From Candidatus Binatus sp. (GTDB taxonomy: Bacteria; Desulfobacterota; Binatia; Binatales; Binataceae): a stretch of 63,205 nt of DNA. Location of the stretch: assembly GCF_030646925.1 (NCBI RefSeq), contig NZ_JAUSKL010000109.1, positions 1 to 63,205 of the forward strand, given 5' to 3'. Below are positions 28,878 to 37,480 of this stretch, piece by piece; within the stretch, counting starts at the first letter, position 1, and every line of letters begins with the position of its first letter. The translations under genes and the position numbers were made by a program. Below the pieces are notes generated by a model, which saw only the letters and a program-made list of their open reading frames with translations, had not been told where the DNA came from and searched no databases.

Positions 28878-29324
28878 TCAGTAGTGCGATGGCGGAGCGA
28901 AAACACCGCCGCCAAGCTCCGACGACGTCACCTCGAAGTTCTGGCCTAGCGCAGCGAACATCCCGTGAATCGTCATCGTCTGTCCGGGTTCGATTTTATC
29001 GAAGACGTTGGCATCCACGCCAGTGACCTTGAAGTTGGGACGGTACTGGCGGACGAGTTGCCAAACGTCGGGCCATCGAATCCGATTGTTCGGATCGTCC
29101 ACGTAGGCGTCCTTCAGGATGAACTTGTAGATCTTGGCGCCGACACCCATCGTGACGACCTGCTTGTTGCCGTAGATTTCGCCAGGCCCCGGCTTCTCGA
29201 CGATTACCGTCGTCGGCAGCGGCATCCCCATCATGCCGAATTGCGCTTGCGCCGCGGACGCGAGCACGATCGCGCACGTCACCACGATCGCGGCGAGAAA
29301 ATTCTTTGATGCTGGGATCCTCAT
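28878..29324 (-). CDS. Small secreted hypothetical protein
   Basis: Protein of 148 residues with a clear signal peptide (cleavage after ASAAQAQ, about residue 28). The mature part has no recognisable domain; it contains VVTMGVGAKIYKFILKDAYV and ends GGGVFAPPSHY. It stands alone between a repeat-rich gap and the kinase gene. Function unknown. Confidence 0.7.
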   Translation of the reverse strand: MRIPASKNFLAAIVVTCAIVLASAAQAQFGMMGMPLPTTVIVEKPGPGEIYGNKQVVTMGVGAKIYKFILKDAYVDDPNNRIRWPDVWQLVRQYRPNFKVTGVDANVFDKIEPGQTMTIHGMFAALGQNFEVTSSELGGGVFAPPSHY

Positions 29325-29451
29325 AATGCCGCTCCGATGGCTCCTGCCTCAAATCATAGGTGCCGCGTCCATCGCCAGGCAAACTACATTTTTTGCGAGC
29401 GTAGCTTGGTCAGGCCAATCGGACCGGAGGCTCGCGCGCGTGAGTACGCCG

Positions 29452-31548
29452 CTATGCCAGACTGCGTTCCTCGCCGTCGCGGCTCGCGATTGAATCCGCT
29501 CGCGACATGTCCCTGATGCGCGCCTGAAAATGTGCCGATGAATTCGGCGGGGTCGAGGCCTCGTCTCGCGCGAGGTGGCGGAAGCATCCGAAAAAATCGA
29601 CGAAATCCTGCCGGCTGCCTCTCACCCGCAGGAGCCCCTCTTCAACTGCGCGTTCGGGACTGAGCTCTCCCCGCGCGACCAGGGTCCAACTTTCCGCGCC
29701 GCAATAGATCGTCAAATCCGGCTCCGCCAGATTGCCCTGTCCGCTGATGCATCTGCCGTCCTTGATCTCGATGTAATAGCTGCCGGGTTCGCCCGACACC
29801 ACGAACTGCGCCGAAAGCGCGTGAGAGCCCGCGCCATTCTTCCTGAACAGAAACGGCAACCCCATCACGAATGTCTCGGCCGGAATCGTCGCGAGTCCCA
29901 TCCGATAAATAAAAGCGGCCGGAAACGCGCTGCTCAGAGGTCCAATCATCGCAACGATCAGGTACATCGGCCAAATCGCAACTGCGCTCGACTGCCACAG
30001 GAACGATGCCGCCGCGAGCATCGCAAACGTGATTCCCCAGGTGGCCGCGACTGCTTTCGTCGCGCGGGCGAAGGCGCCGCTCTTCTGCAGCCAGGCCGGA
30101 TACGCGCGCTGCATCCAGTAGGTCGTGAATGGCTCACCGCCGAAGAGTTGCGGCAGCACCGCGACCGCCGCGCCCGACGCATACAGCCACGCCGTCGCGT
30201 GACTCACGAACTCGTCGATCATCCCGGAAAGCGCCGCGACCTGTCCGCCGAACAGGAACACCAATACTGCGATGTCGAACGTCTTGGTCTCGCCGGCGGC
30301 GCTCGCGGCAAAAAGATAGATCACCTCGGTCGCCTGTCCGAGCAACAGCGACGGGATGAAGCCGAGGTTCAGTACTTCGAGGCCAAGCGCAAAGGCCAGC
30401 ACCGACAGCGCGCTGCCGAAATAGTAGAAGAAGCCGCGCCAGATGAATCCATGCTGCGCTCTCGCCGCATCGGCGCGATCGGCCAGCGAGAGCGATACCT
30501 CGGCCGCGGTCCCGCCGCCCGCGCCAGCGTGCAACGAAAAGGTCGCGTTCTCTCCATAGAAGGCGCGCAGCCGTTCGCGCAGATTCGATAGTCCGACGCC
30601 CTCGCCCGGTTTGCGGCTGTTGCGGATTCGATCGATCCCGACGCCGTCGTCTTCCACCCTGATGCAGAGTGAATCGTTCTTGCGCCACGCCGCGATCGAA
30701 ATCGTCCCCGCGCAGGTTCCGTTGAGCAGTCCATGGCCCACGGCGTTTTCAACCAGCGGCTGAATCAACAGCGGCGGCACGTGAATCTCGCCGACGTCGG
30801 GCGCGATATCCGTATGCACGCTGATTCGATTCCCCGAGCGCGCCTTCTCGAGCTCGAGATACGACGCCACCGCGGCCAGCTCCTCGCTGAGCGGCGCCAT
30901 CCGCGCGCGGCTCGCGCCCAGCGAGTAGCGCAGCACGCCCGCCAATTGCAGGATCAATTTTTCCGCGCGCTCGGGCTGAACCGCGGCAGCTTCCGCGATC
31001 ACGTTGAGCGAGTTGAAGAGAAAATGATGATTGAGCTGGCTGCGCAACGCCTCGAGCTGCGCGGTCAGCGCCAGTTCCCGGAGCCGGAGCTGCTCCTGGC
31101 TCGCGCTGTCGAGCGACAGTCCGCCGAGGATCATGTACAGCGTCGCGCCGCAGATGACGATCACGTTCACGATCATCGGCGAGTGGGCGAACTGGCTCGC
31201 AACGTCCGGCTGCACGTCGCCGAGATACAGCCAGATATAAAACGAGGCCAGCATCCCGTAGCCGAACAGCACGATCCCCAGCATTAGCTGGACCAGCAGC
31301 CGCAGCAGCAACACCCCGCGCAGCCGCGGCATGATCCATCGCCACGCAGAGAACGTGATCGCCGCGAACACCGCAGCGTTGATCAGGTGAAACTTGGTGT
31401 ACGGCACCGTAGCCGGCGCCGCCTTGCCGATCAGCCACGCGCCCAGCAAATCGAGCGGGACGTTGAGCATCCCCGCGACCAGCGCAAATACGATTTGTAG
31501 ATACAGCAGGATGCGATTCGATGCGGGCCTGGCGTTGAGATCCTTCAT
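29452..31548 (-). CDS. LytS-type sensor histidine kinase with second membrane domain and SCP2 domain
   Basis: Membrane kinase of 698 residues with an unusual layout. Residues about 12-145 hold four membrane segments. The kinase core follows: H-box QLNHHFLFNSLN at 171-182 (phospho-acceptor His175; the usual Pro of NPHF is His), N-box PLVENAVGHG, and G-boxes DDGVGI and GEGVGLSNLRERL. Residues about 380-565 hold five or six more membrane segments. Residues about 580-656 match an SCP2 sterol-carrier domain: SYYIEIKDGR, PDLTIYCGAESWTLVARGEL and PERAVEEGLLRVRG. The SCP2 fold binds sterols, fatty acids and other lipids, so a lipid signal is likely (inference). It follows its response regulator by 13 bases. 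Confidence 0.9.
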   Translation of the reverse strand: MKDLNARPASNRILLYLQIVFALVAGMLNVPLDLLGAWLIGKAAPATVPYTKFHLINAAVFAAITFSAWRWIMPRLRGVLLLRLLVQLMLGIVLFGYGMLASFYIWLYLGDVQPDVASQFAHSPMIVNVIVICGATLYMILGGLSLDSASQEQLRLRELALTAQLEALRSQLNHHFLFNSLNVIAEAAAVQPERAEKLILQLAGVLRYSLGASRARMAPLSEELAAVASYLELEKARSGNRISVHTDIAPDVGEIHVPPLLIQPLVENAVGHGLLNGTCAGTISIAAWRKNDSLCIRVEDDGVGIDRIRNSRKPGEGVGLSNLRERLRAFYGENATFSLHAGAGGGTAAEVSLSLADRADAARAQHGFIWRGFFYYFGSALSVLAFALGLEVLNLGFIPSLLLGQATEVIYLFAASAAGETKTFDIAVLVFLFGGQVAALSGMIDEFVSHATAWLYASGAAVAVLPQLFGGEPFTTYWMQRAYPAWLQKSGAFARATKAVAATWGITFAMLAAASFLWQSSAVAIWPMYLIVAMIGPLSSAFPAAFIYRMGLATIPAETFVMGLPFLFRKNGAGSHALSAQFVVSGEPGSYYIEIKDGRCISGQGNLAEPDLTIYCGAESWTLVARGELSPERAVEEGLLRVRGSRQDFVDFFGCFRHLARDEASTPPNSSAHFQARIRDMSRADSIASRDGEERSLA

Positions 31549-31561
31549 CGGTAATTGCGCC

Positions 31562-32344
31562 CTAGCTCAGCATCTCGCTCAGCAGCCTGGCTTGCCGGCG
31601 GCTGACTTCGATCTGTTCGCTCGGCTCGAGCTGGCTGAAGCGCACCACGAAGCGGCCGCCGAACCACGGATGAATCTCGCGCACCAAATCGAGATTAACC
31701 AGGGTCGATCGATTGGCGCGAAAAAATCGCCGCGGCTCCATCAATTGCTCGAGTTCGCGCAGCGACCGCCGCACCGCGAGCCGCCGGCTGCGCAGCCGCG
31801 CGTACACGTCGTCGCCCTCCGCGATGAAATAAAAAATCTCGCCCGCGCTCGCCAGCACGATATGCTCCCGATCGTGCAGCGCGATTCGATGCGCGCTGCT
31901 GCCGCCGCCGCCAATCCTGCGCAGCAGATCCTCGAGATTGAGCGGCGGCTGTTCGCTCTGGATTTTTGCCCGCACCCGCTCCAGCGCGGTATCGACCCGC
32001 CGCTGCTCGTACGGCTTCAGCAGAAAATCCACCGCCTCGACCTCGAACGCCTCGATCGCATACGAATCGTACGCCGTCGAAAAAATCACGTGCGGCCGAT
32101 CGCCGAGACTCTTCAAAACTTCGAGGCCGCTGATGTCGGGCAGCTTGATATCGAGCACGAGCAGGTTCGGGCTGGTGCGCTCGATTAGCGCGATCGCCTC
32201 GTATCCGGTCGCGGCCTCGCCCACGATTTCGACATCGTTGTGTGCCTTGAGAAACCTGATGATGCGCGAGCGGGCCGGCGCTTCGTCCTCGACGATCAGC
32301 GCGCGGATTTTGCGTAACTGGTTTTTTGCCTGTGCCTCATGCAT
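31562..32344 (-). CDS. LytTR-family response regulator
   Basis: Protein of 260 residues, partner of the kinase directly downstream. The receiver domain has acidic residues E19/D20, phospho-acceptor D65 (LVLDIKLPD), a Thr in STAYDSY and Lys in LLKPYEQ. The LytTR DNA-binding domain covers about residues 150-258 (IALHDREHIVLASAGEIFYF, later FFRANRSTLVNL). LytTR regulators bind pairs of direct repeats. The divergent DUF1329 gene 306 bases away is the obvious first target. Confidence 0.95.
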   Translation of the reverse strand: MHEAQAKNQLRKIRALIVEDEAPARSRIIRFLKAHNDVEIVGEAATGYEAIALIERTSPNLLVLDIKLPDISGLEVLKSLGDRPHVIFSTAYDSYAIEAFEVEAVDFLLKPYEQRRVDTALERVRAKIQSEQPPLNLEDLLRRIGGGGSSAHRIALHDREHIVLASAGEIFYFIAEGDDVYARLRSRRLAVRRSLRELEQLMEPRRFFRANRSTLVNLDLVREIHPWFGGRFVVRFSQLEPSEQIEVSRRQARLLSEMLS

Positions 32345-32650
32345 CGATCGTTCGAGCCGAGAGACGACAATTAGCAGCGGTCAGAGCTATCTGTCCACGC
32401 AGTTTCGCTACGACGCCAGCTATTTCGGATGAATGGCCGCTAGCGCCGCTTGAGCGGCGACTTCTGTGTGCCGAGTGGCAGCCTGTCGAGCGGCTGACGA
32501 TCGCGCCAGTGAAATCGCGTTGCCGAATTTGAGCTGCACTCATTGCTTCGCCGACCGGCGCTCAATATCGACCGATCATCTGTGCGCCGCGACCGATTGG
32601 CCATCTACAAGTTGTTCGAGTCACCGTAAACTCATAGGCTGGTAGGCAAT
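32345..32650. other. Divergent regulatory region, no gene seen
   Basis: This 306-base gap separates the leftward response-regulator/kinase operon from the rightward DUF1329 gene. Short frames here lack coding character. No convincing -10/-35 pair was found by eye. It is the natural place for LytTR binding sites. Confidence 0.5.
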
Positions 32651-34000
32651 ATGATGACTCGATTCGTTGCGATTTTCGCGACCGCGCTGGCGTTACTGAG
32701 TTTTGCTGCGGCCCCCGTGCGCGCGCAGGTCAAACCGGGCGACTTCATCACCAAGGACAATGCCGCCAAGGTGCAGAATCTCGTCAGCCCCGGCAACTAC
32801 GTCCTCGTGCAGAACGGGATGACGATGAAGGTCATCGCGACCAGCAAGCTCGATTGGCCGCCGCCGTTCAAGACCGCGACCGAGAAATATTCGCCGCAGG
32901 TGAAATTGGATGCCAATGGCGAGCTGAAGAATTACGTCTCCGGCCAGCCGTTCCCGCTGCTCGATCCCAACGATCCGCAGATGGCGACCAAGGTGATGTG
33001 GAATTTCAGCTATCGCCCGCTCTACAGCGACGATATCGACATGCGCTTTCCTGAAGTCGCGAGCTTCGACAAAAATGCCGCCGGAGCGCCGCTCAGCTTT
33101 TTCACCGTCGGCCACTTCGCCTTCTACAACAATATCGGACGCATCGAGGTACCGCCGGTGCCGACCGATCCCGACGCCGCGCAGAGCGGCGTGCGTTACC
33201 GCTTCGGCTATTATCCTTTCCTCGAACCGTCGGGCCTGCGCGGTTACGGCCTGCTGCGCTTTCGCCACATCGATCCCAAGATCGAGGACAATGTCTGGGT
33301 GTTCAATCCCTCGTCGCGCCGATTGCGCCGTCAATCGGCGGCCGCGCTCTCCGACGCGATCGGCGCGCTGCCCGGCTTTGCCGGCGCCGGTGGCGGCGGC
33401 GGACAAGCATCCGCCGGCTTCAGTTCAGGCGGCGGCGGCTCGGCCTTCGCCAGCACCCTCGACCCTGACTCTTACTTCGGCTTCTCCGCCAAGATCGAGG
33501 ACTACAGCTACAAGTTCCTCGGCGAGAGGGAGATGCTCGCATCGGTTCATGCCGAGCATTCGCCCGAAGTGCAGTGCCCCACCGACGGCGGCAAAACCAT
33601 CTGCCCCGAGAATTGGGAACTGCGTCACGTCTATGTGATCGAGGCCGACATCAAGCCAGGTGTCGATGCCACCATTCCAAAACGGGTGCTCTACATCGAC
33701 TCGGAAGGATGGTTCATCACCGCCTCCGATCAGTACGATCGCGAAGGCAAACTGTGGAAGACGCTCACGACGTTCCATACCTATCGCGACCGCCCGGTGC
33801 CCGACGCGAAGATCGCGATCTATCCCTACAAGCGGATGTTCCAGCTCGGCCTCGTCGATTACGATCTTCAGACCGGCTTCAGTTCGGTCGTCTATATGCC
33901 CGGCGCGACCGCGCCCGATCGCGAATGCTGGTATATCGACATGGGCACCGTGGACAACGCGTTCTTCTCGCCACAGGCCTTGCAGAACTCCGGCCACTAG
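32651..34000 (+). CDS. DUF1329 family envelope protein
   Basis: Periplasmic or outer-membrane protein of 449 residues. The signal peptide ends APVRAQ (about residue 25). The mature part has the DUF1329 look, a LolA/LolB-like half-barrel: NYVLVQNGMTMKVIAT early, and YVIEADIKPG and KRVLYIDSEGWFI late. A Gly/Ser-rich loop at about 245-270 interrupts it. Relatives are often encoded near RND-type exporters or lipid-degrading operons and are thought to move hydrophobic compounds across the envelope. Its divergence from an SCP2-containing kinase fits lipid handling. Confidence 0.88.
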   Translation: MMTRFVAIFATALALLSFAAAPVRAQVKPGDFITKDNAAKVQNLVSPGNYVLVQNGMTMKVIATSKLDWPPPFKTATEKYSPQVKLDANGELKNYVSGQPFPLLDPNDPQMATKVMWNFSYRPLYSDDIDMRFPEVASFDKNAAGAPLSFFTVGHFAFYNNIGRIEVPPVPTDPDAAQSGVRYRFGYYPFLEPSGLRGYGLLRFRHIDPKIEDNVWVFNPSSRRLRRQSAAALSDAIGALPGFAGAGGGGGQASAGFSSGGGGSAFASTLDPDSYFGFSAKIEDYSYKFLGEREMLASVHAEHSPEVQCPTDGGKTICPENWELRHVYVIEADIKPGVDATIPKRVLYIDSEGWFITASDQYDREGKLWKTLTTFHTYRDRPVPDAKIAIYPYKRMFQLGLVDYDLQTGFSSVVYMPGATAPDRECWYIDMGTVDNAFFSPQALQNSGH

Positions 34001-34068
34001 CGCAAGTTTCCCCACGCCTCCGCCGGCGGACCCCCCTGCCCGCTCTGATTAACTCCGGTGGATGCGTC

Positions 34069-34106
34069 GCGGGGCGCTGCTCGATGCAGCGCCCCGCTAA
34101 TTTTTT
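34069..34106 (+). terminator. Rho-independent terminator
   Basis: 12-bp perfect stem (34069-34080 with 34086-34097) around TCGAT, followed by TAA and TTTTTT. It ends the DUF1329 transcription unit. Confidence 0.93.
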
Positions 34107-34123
34107 ACCCTCAGCGTGCGTCG

Positions 34124-34738
34124 TCAGGACTTCGCGCTCCACTTGTCCCAATGAATCACCTTGCTCATCGGCTTGCGCTTCACACGCTCGAACGGACGCG
34201 CCGGCCATCCGATCGGCACCATCGCGGCAAACTTGATGTCCTGCGGCATCCCGAGCAGCTCACGGATTTGCTTCTCCGCGACCATCTGAAACGTCGTCAT
34301 CGTGGTCCCCAGTCCGAGCGATCGCGCCGCCACCAGCAGGTTCTGCGTCGCCGGATATAGCGTCGACCAGACGAACGATTCCTGCGGCGCTTGCGGCGGA
34401 TAGCACACCGGCCCGCACACGAAAATCAACGCTGGCACCGTGTCCAGCGATTGCACCAGGAATTTCGCATCGTCGAGCATGCGATGCATCTTCGATTCGG
34501 TCGTAATCGCCGCGAACATCGCCTCGATCGGCGGCGCAATCAGGTCGCGGATTTTTTTCTTGAGGCCCGCATCGCGCACGATCACGAAATCCCAGCCCTG
34601 GCTGTTGCCCGGACTCGGCGCCCGCGTCGCCGCATAGACGACCCGCTCGAGCAGTTCCTGCGGCACCGCGTCCGGCTTCAGGCGCCGCACGGCATTGCAC
34701 GTTTCCATCAGTTCGATCGTATTCAGTTGCTCCGCCAT
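34124..34738 (-). CDS. Nitroreductase family protein
   Basis: FMN-dependent oxidoreductase of 204 residues. The FMN-binding opening NAVRRLKPDAVPQELLERVV, then RAPSPGNSQGWDFVIVRD, is characteristic; the C-terminal ARSLGLGTTMTTF and MVPIGWP are also typical. Relatives reduce nitro groups, quinones or flavins. It faces the DUF1329 gene's terminator; no partner gene reveals its substrate. Confidence 0.92.
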   Translation of the reverse strand: MAEQLNTIELMETCNAVRRLKPDAVPQELLERVVYAATRAPSPGNSQGWDFVIVRDAGLKKKIRDLIAPPIEAMFAAITTESKMHRMLDDAKFLVQSLDTVPALIFVCGPVCYPPQAPQESFVWSTLYPATQNLLVAARSLGLGTTMTTFQMVAEKQIRELLGMPQDIKFAAMVPIGWPARPFERVKRKPMSKVIHWDKWSAKS

Positions 34739-34829
34739 GGCTGCGTCTGCGACCTCCTGCTTGTTTGGTGATTAACCCGCTCGCTTCGTTCCGATACTGT
34801 GACGCGTGCGCGGCGCATGCAAGCCTGCT

Positions 34830-35360
34830 TCAGCAGCAACTCGACTTCTGCGCCTGAGCCGCATCGGCCGCGGCGTTCGGTACGCAGCACGCACCTTTCG
34901 ACGCCTCTTCGGTTGGGGTCTTGCTTTCATGAAGCGGGATGCAGCAGGCCTGCTTGGCCGCGAGTTCCTTCATCGTCGTCTCTTCGCCGAAGATTGGTAT
35001 TTCACCCAAGGTATGAAAATGCTCCCACGCGAGGCCTTGCGGATCGACGACCCAGTACTTGTTCCCTTTCGCGTAGCAGCACGCGACTTCCTTCTCCGCC
35101 AGCACTTTCGAGCCGGACGCGTGGTCGGCGCGCTCGCCCAGTTGCGCCAGTTCCAGCTCGTCGTCGGCCTGAAAGCCCAGATGATTGATGCCGGGCTTGT
35201 GACCGCGCGACGAGATCGCAAAGTTGAGCCGCGGATCCTCGAGCATCCACTTCGCGTAGTCTGCGCGCTCGACCGCCGGTTTCGCGCCGAACAGGTCCGA
35301 ATAGAAAATGATGCTGTCGCCCAGGTTCTCGACCGCAACGTGCACGTGAAACCGTTTCAT
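34830..35360 (-). CDS. arsI: ArsI/CadI-type organoarsenical or metal resistance protein with CC-rich tail
   Basis: VOC-fold protein of 176 residues. The ArsI features are present: adjacent cysteines C94-C95 (VACCYAKGNKYWVVDPQG), which in known C-As lyases bind trivalent methylarsenicals, and the metal ligands near H5, H60 and E113. Beyond the normal core, a tail of about 50 residues contains three CC pairs (QACC, GACC and the terminal SSCC). ATG at 35360 follows GGAGG at the correct distance. It is divergent from arsR, so arsenite or methylarsenite should induce both directions. CadI (cadmium) is an alternative family name. Confidence 0.9.
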   Translation of the reverse strand: MKRFHVHVAVENLGDSIIFYSDLFGAKPAVERADYAKWMLEDPRLNFAISSRGHKPGINHLGFQADDELELAQLGERADHASGSKVLAEKEVACCYAKGNKYWVVDPQGLAWEHFHTLGEIPIFGEETTMKELAAKQACCIPLHESKTPTEEASKGACCVPNAAADAAQAQKSSCC

Positions 35361-35380
35361 CGGAAAAACCTCCTCACCGT

Positions 35381-35420
35381 TTGACATTACGTTATGATAG
35401 TTCTATAAATCTAAAACTAT
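35381..35420 (+). promoter_or_regulatory. arsR promoter with likely ArsR operator
   Basis: TTGACA (35381-35386) and TATAAA (35404-35409) are exactly 17 bases apart, a near-consensus sigma-70 promoter. ATAGTT (35397-35402) and AACTAT (35415-35420) form an inverted repeat across the -10 box and the start codon, a likely ArsR site. Transcription should begin at about 35416-35418, so the message starts at or next to the ATG at 35419. Confidence 0.88.
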
Positions 35421-35799
35421 GAAGAAGTCAAGCGTCGTCGCCGCGCTCGGCGCGCTCGCGCAGGACACGCGGCTCGAGATCTTTCGCCTGCTGGTGCAAA
35501 AGGGCCCGGCCGGATTGCCGGCCGGCGAGATCGGTGAGCGCCTCCGCCAGCCGCCGCCCACGCTCTCGTTCCACCTGAACCAGCTCAGATTCGCGGGCCT
35601 CGTGACTTCGCGCCGCGAAAGCCGCTCGATCATCTACCGCGCAAATTTCAAGGCGATGAATGAACTGCTCGCCTACCTCACCAGCAATTGCTGCGAAGGA
35701 CGCCCCGAACTGTGCGCCCCGAATTCGTTCGTCCCGCTCGCGGCAGTCAAAGTTCCATCCGCAGCAGCGCGCAAGACGCGCAAACACGGAGGCGCCTGA
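35419..35799 (+). CDS. arsR: ArsR family arsenic-responsive repressor
   Basis: Winged-helix repressor of 126 residues. The DNA-binding part is QDTRLEIFRLLVQKG through PPTLSFHLNQLRFAGLV with the wing at RRESRSIIY. C91, C92 and C99 near the C-terminus are the probable arsenite sensor, unlike the CVC motif in the binding helix of E. coli ArsR. Its promoter places the transcription start at the ATG, and no Shine-Dalgarno sequence is seen, so it is probably translated from a leaderless message. The stop codon overlaps the arsC start by one base. Confidence 0.93.
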   Translation: MKKSSVVAALGALAQDTRLEIFRLLVQKGPAGLPAGEIGERLRQPPPTLSFHLNQLRFAGLVTSRRESRSIIYRANFKAMNELLAYLTSNCCEGRPELCAPNSFVPLAAVKVPSAAARKTRKHGGA

Positions 35800-36311
35800 T
35801 GGCGCGGCGCGAATTCAACGTACTCTTTCTATGCACCGGCAATTCCGCGCGCAGCATCATGGCCGAATGCGCGATCCGACGATGGGGCAAAAGCAAATTC
35901 AACGGCTTCAGCGCCGGCAGTCATCCCAAGGGCGAAATCCATCCGATGACCCTCGATCTGCTGAACGAACTGAACTACGACACCTCCGCTTTGCGCAGCA
36001 AAAGCTGGGACGAGTTCGCGCGCGCCGACGGCCCGCAGCTCGATTTCGTCTTCACCGTATGCGACCAGGTTGCGGGCGAAGTCTGTCCGGTCTGGCCCGG
36101 ACAGCCGATCACCGCGCACTGGGGCGCAGCCGACCCGGCCGCGTTCGCTGGACCGGCGGAGGCGACGCGCAAATTCTTTTTTCGAATCTATCGCGAACTC
36201 GAGAATCGAATAAAAATCTTCGTGAGCCTGCCAATCGAATCGCTCGATCAATTCACGCTCGAAAAGCGTGTGCACGAAATCGGCAAGATCGTGCCGCGCG
36301 ATGAACGCTGA
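35799..36311 (+). CDS. arsC: Arsenate reductase, low-molecular-weight phosphatase type
   Basis: Reduces arsenate to arsenite; 170 residues. The CX5R loop is LFLCTGNSARS with nucleophile C12 and R18. The later Cys in FVFTVCDQ and in EVCPVWPG may take part in the thiol relay with thioredoxin. The SerAla rather than a Ser-Cys arrangement and the length set it in the thioredoxin-linked family. Translation is coupled to arsR. Confidence 0.93.
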   Translation: MARREFNVLFLCTGNSARSIMAECAIRRWGKSKFNGFSAGSHPKGEIHPMTLDLLNELNYDTSALRSKSWDEFARADGPQLDFVFTVCDQVAGEVCPVWPGQPITAHWGAADPAAFAGPAEATRKFFFRIYRELENRIKIFVSLPIESLDQFTLEKRVHEIGKIVPRDER

Positions 36312-36357
36312 TTCCCGCTAGACGCGATTCCGACTCTAGTCTTCGACAGGAGCAACT

Positions 36358-37449
36358 ATGAGCGCGACCATGACCGCGACCCCAATGCCTGTACTGCGCA
36401 GGCTCTCTTTTCTCGATCGCTACCTCACGCTCTGGATTTTTCTCGCAATGGCCGCCGGCGTCGCGCTCGGCAACCTGTTCCCCGGTATCAAGGCCGGCTT
36501 CGATCGCATGAGCGTCGGCGCCACCTCGCTGCCGATCGCGATCGGCTTGATCCTCATGATGTATCCGCCGCTCGCCAAGGTGAACTACGACGAACTCGGC
36601 GACGTGTTCCGCAATTTCAAAATCCTCGGCCTGTCGCTCCTCCAGAATTGGATCATCGGGCCGATCCTGATGTTCGCGCTCGCGATCATTTTTCTCCGCG
36701 ATCGCCCCGAGTACATGGTTGGCCTCATCCTGATCGGCCTTGCGCGATGCATCGCGATGGTTATCGTGTGGAACGATCTCGCGGACGGCGACGCCGACTA
36801 TTGCGCCGGCCTGGTCGCCTTCAACTCGATCTTTCAGGTGTTGTTCTTTTCGATCTATGCGTTCGTTTTTCTGACTGTTCTGCCGCGATGGCTCGGGCTC
36901 AGCGCCACCATCGTTCACGTCACGATCGGAGAAATCGCCGCCAGCGTAGGGATCTATCTCGGCATCCCGTTCGTCGCCGGATTCATCACCTGGAAAACGC
37001 TGACCAGCTTGAAAGGCAAACTGTGGTACCGGCAGGTGTTCGTGCCGAAGATCAGCCCGCTCACGTTGATTTTCCTGCTGTTCACGATCGTCGTGATGTT
37101 CTCGATCAAGGGCGCGGCGATCGTCCGCCTGCCGCTCGACGTCGTGCGCATCGCGATTCCGCTGCTGCTCTACTTCGCGATTATGTTCGCGCTGTCGTTT
37201 GCACTCAGCCGCCGCGCGGGCGCGAACTATCCGCAAACCGCGACGCTCTCGTTCACCGCGGCCTCGAACAATTTCGAGCTGGCGATCGCGGTCGCGGTCG
37301 CGACCTTCGGGATCGATAGCGGCGCAGCTTTTGCCGCCGTGATTGGTCCATTGATCGAAGTGCCGGTGATGATCGCGCTGGTCGATGTCGCGCTCTGGAC
37401 GCGCGGCCGAATGTTCGAGCCATCCGCGCGCCGCGCCACGGCCGCGTGA
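36358..37449 (+). CDS. acr3: ACR3-type arsenite efflux permease
   Basis: Membrane exporter of 363 residues with about ten membrane segments. The ACR3 signatures are visible: [17 protein letters not shown] near residue 60, and [20 protein letters not shown] with the essential cysteine. The C-terminal [19 protein letters not shown] is also typical. It exports the arsenite made by ArsC, completing a full arsR-arsC-acr3 operon. Confidence 0.95.
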   Translation: MSATMTATPMPVLRRLSFLDRYLTLWIFLAMAAGVALGNLFPGIKAGFDRMSVGATSLPIAIGLILMMYPPLAKVNYDELGDVFRNFKILGLSLLQNWIIGPILMFALAIIFLRDRPEYMVGLILIGLARCIAMVIVWNDLADGDADYCAGLVAFNSIFQVLFFSIYAFVFLTVLPRWLGLSATIVHVTIGEIAASVGIYLGIPFVAGFITWKTLTSLKGKLWYRQVFVPKISPLTLIFLLFTIVVMFSIKGAAIVRLPLDVVRIAIPLLLYFAIMFALSFALSRRAGANYPQTATLSFTAASNNFELAIAVAVATFGIDSGAAFAAVIGPLIEVPVMIALVDVALWTRGRMFEPSARRATAA

Positions 37450-37480
37450 ACGCAAATCGAGGATCGCGGCGAGTGACCGC

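Noticed and set aside
36253-37455. 400-codon minus-strand frame rich in Arg, Asp and Glu
   Set aside because: It is the shadow of acr3, whose membrane segments and motifs are unmistakable.
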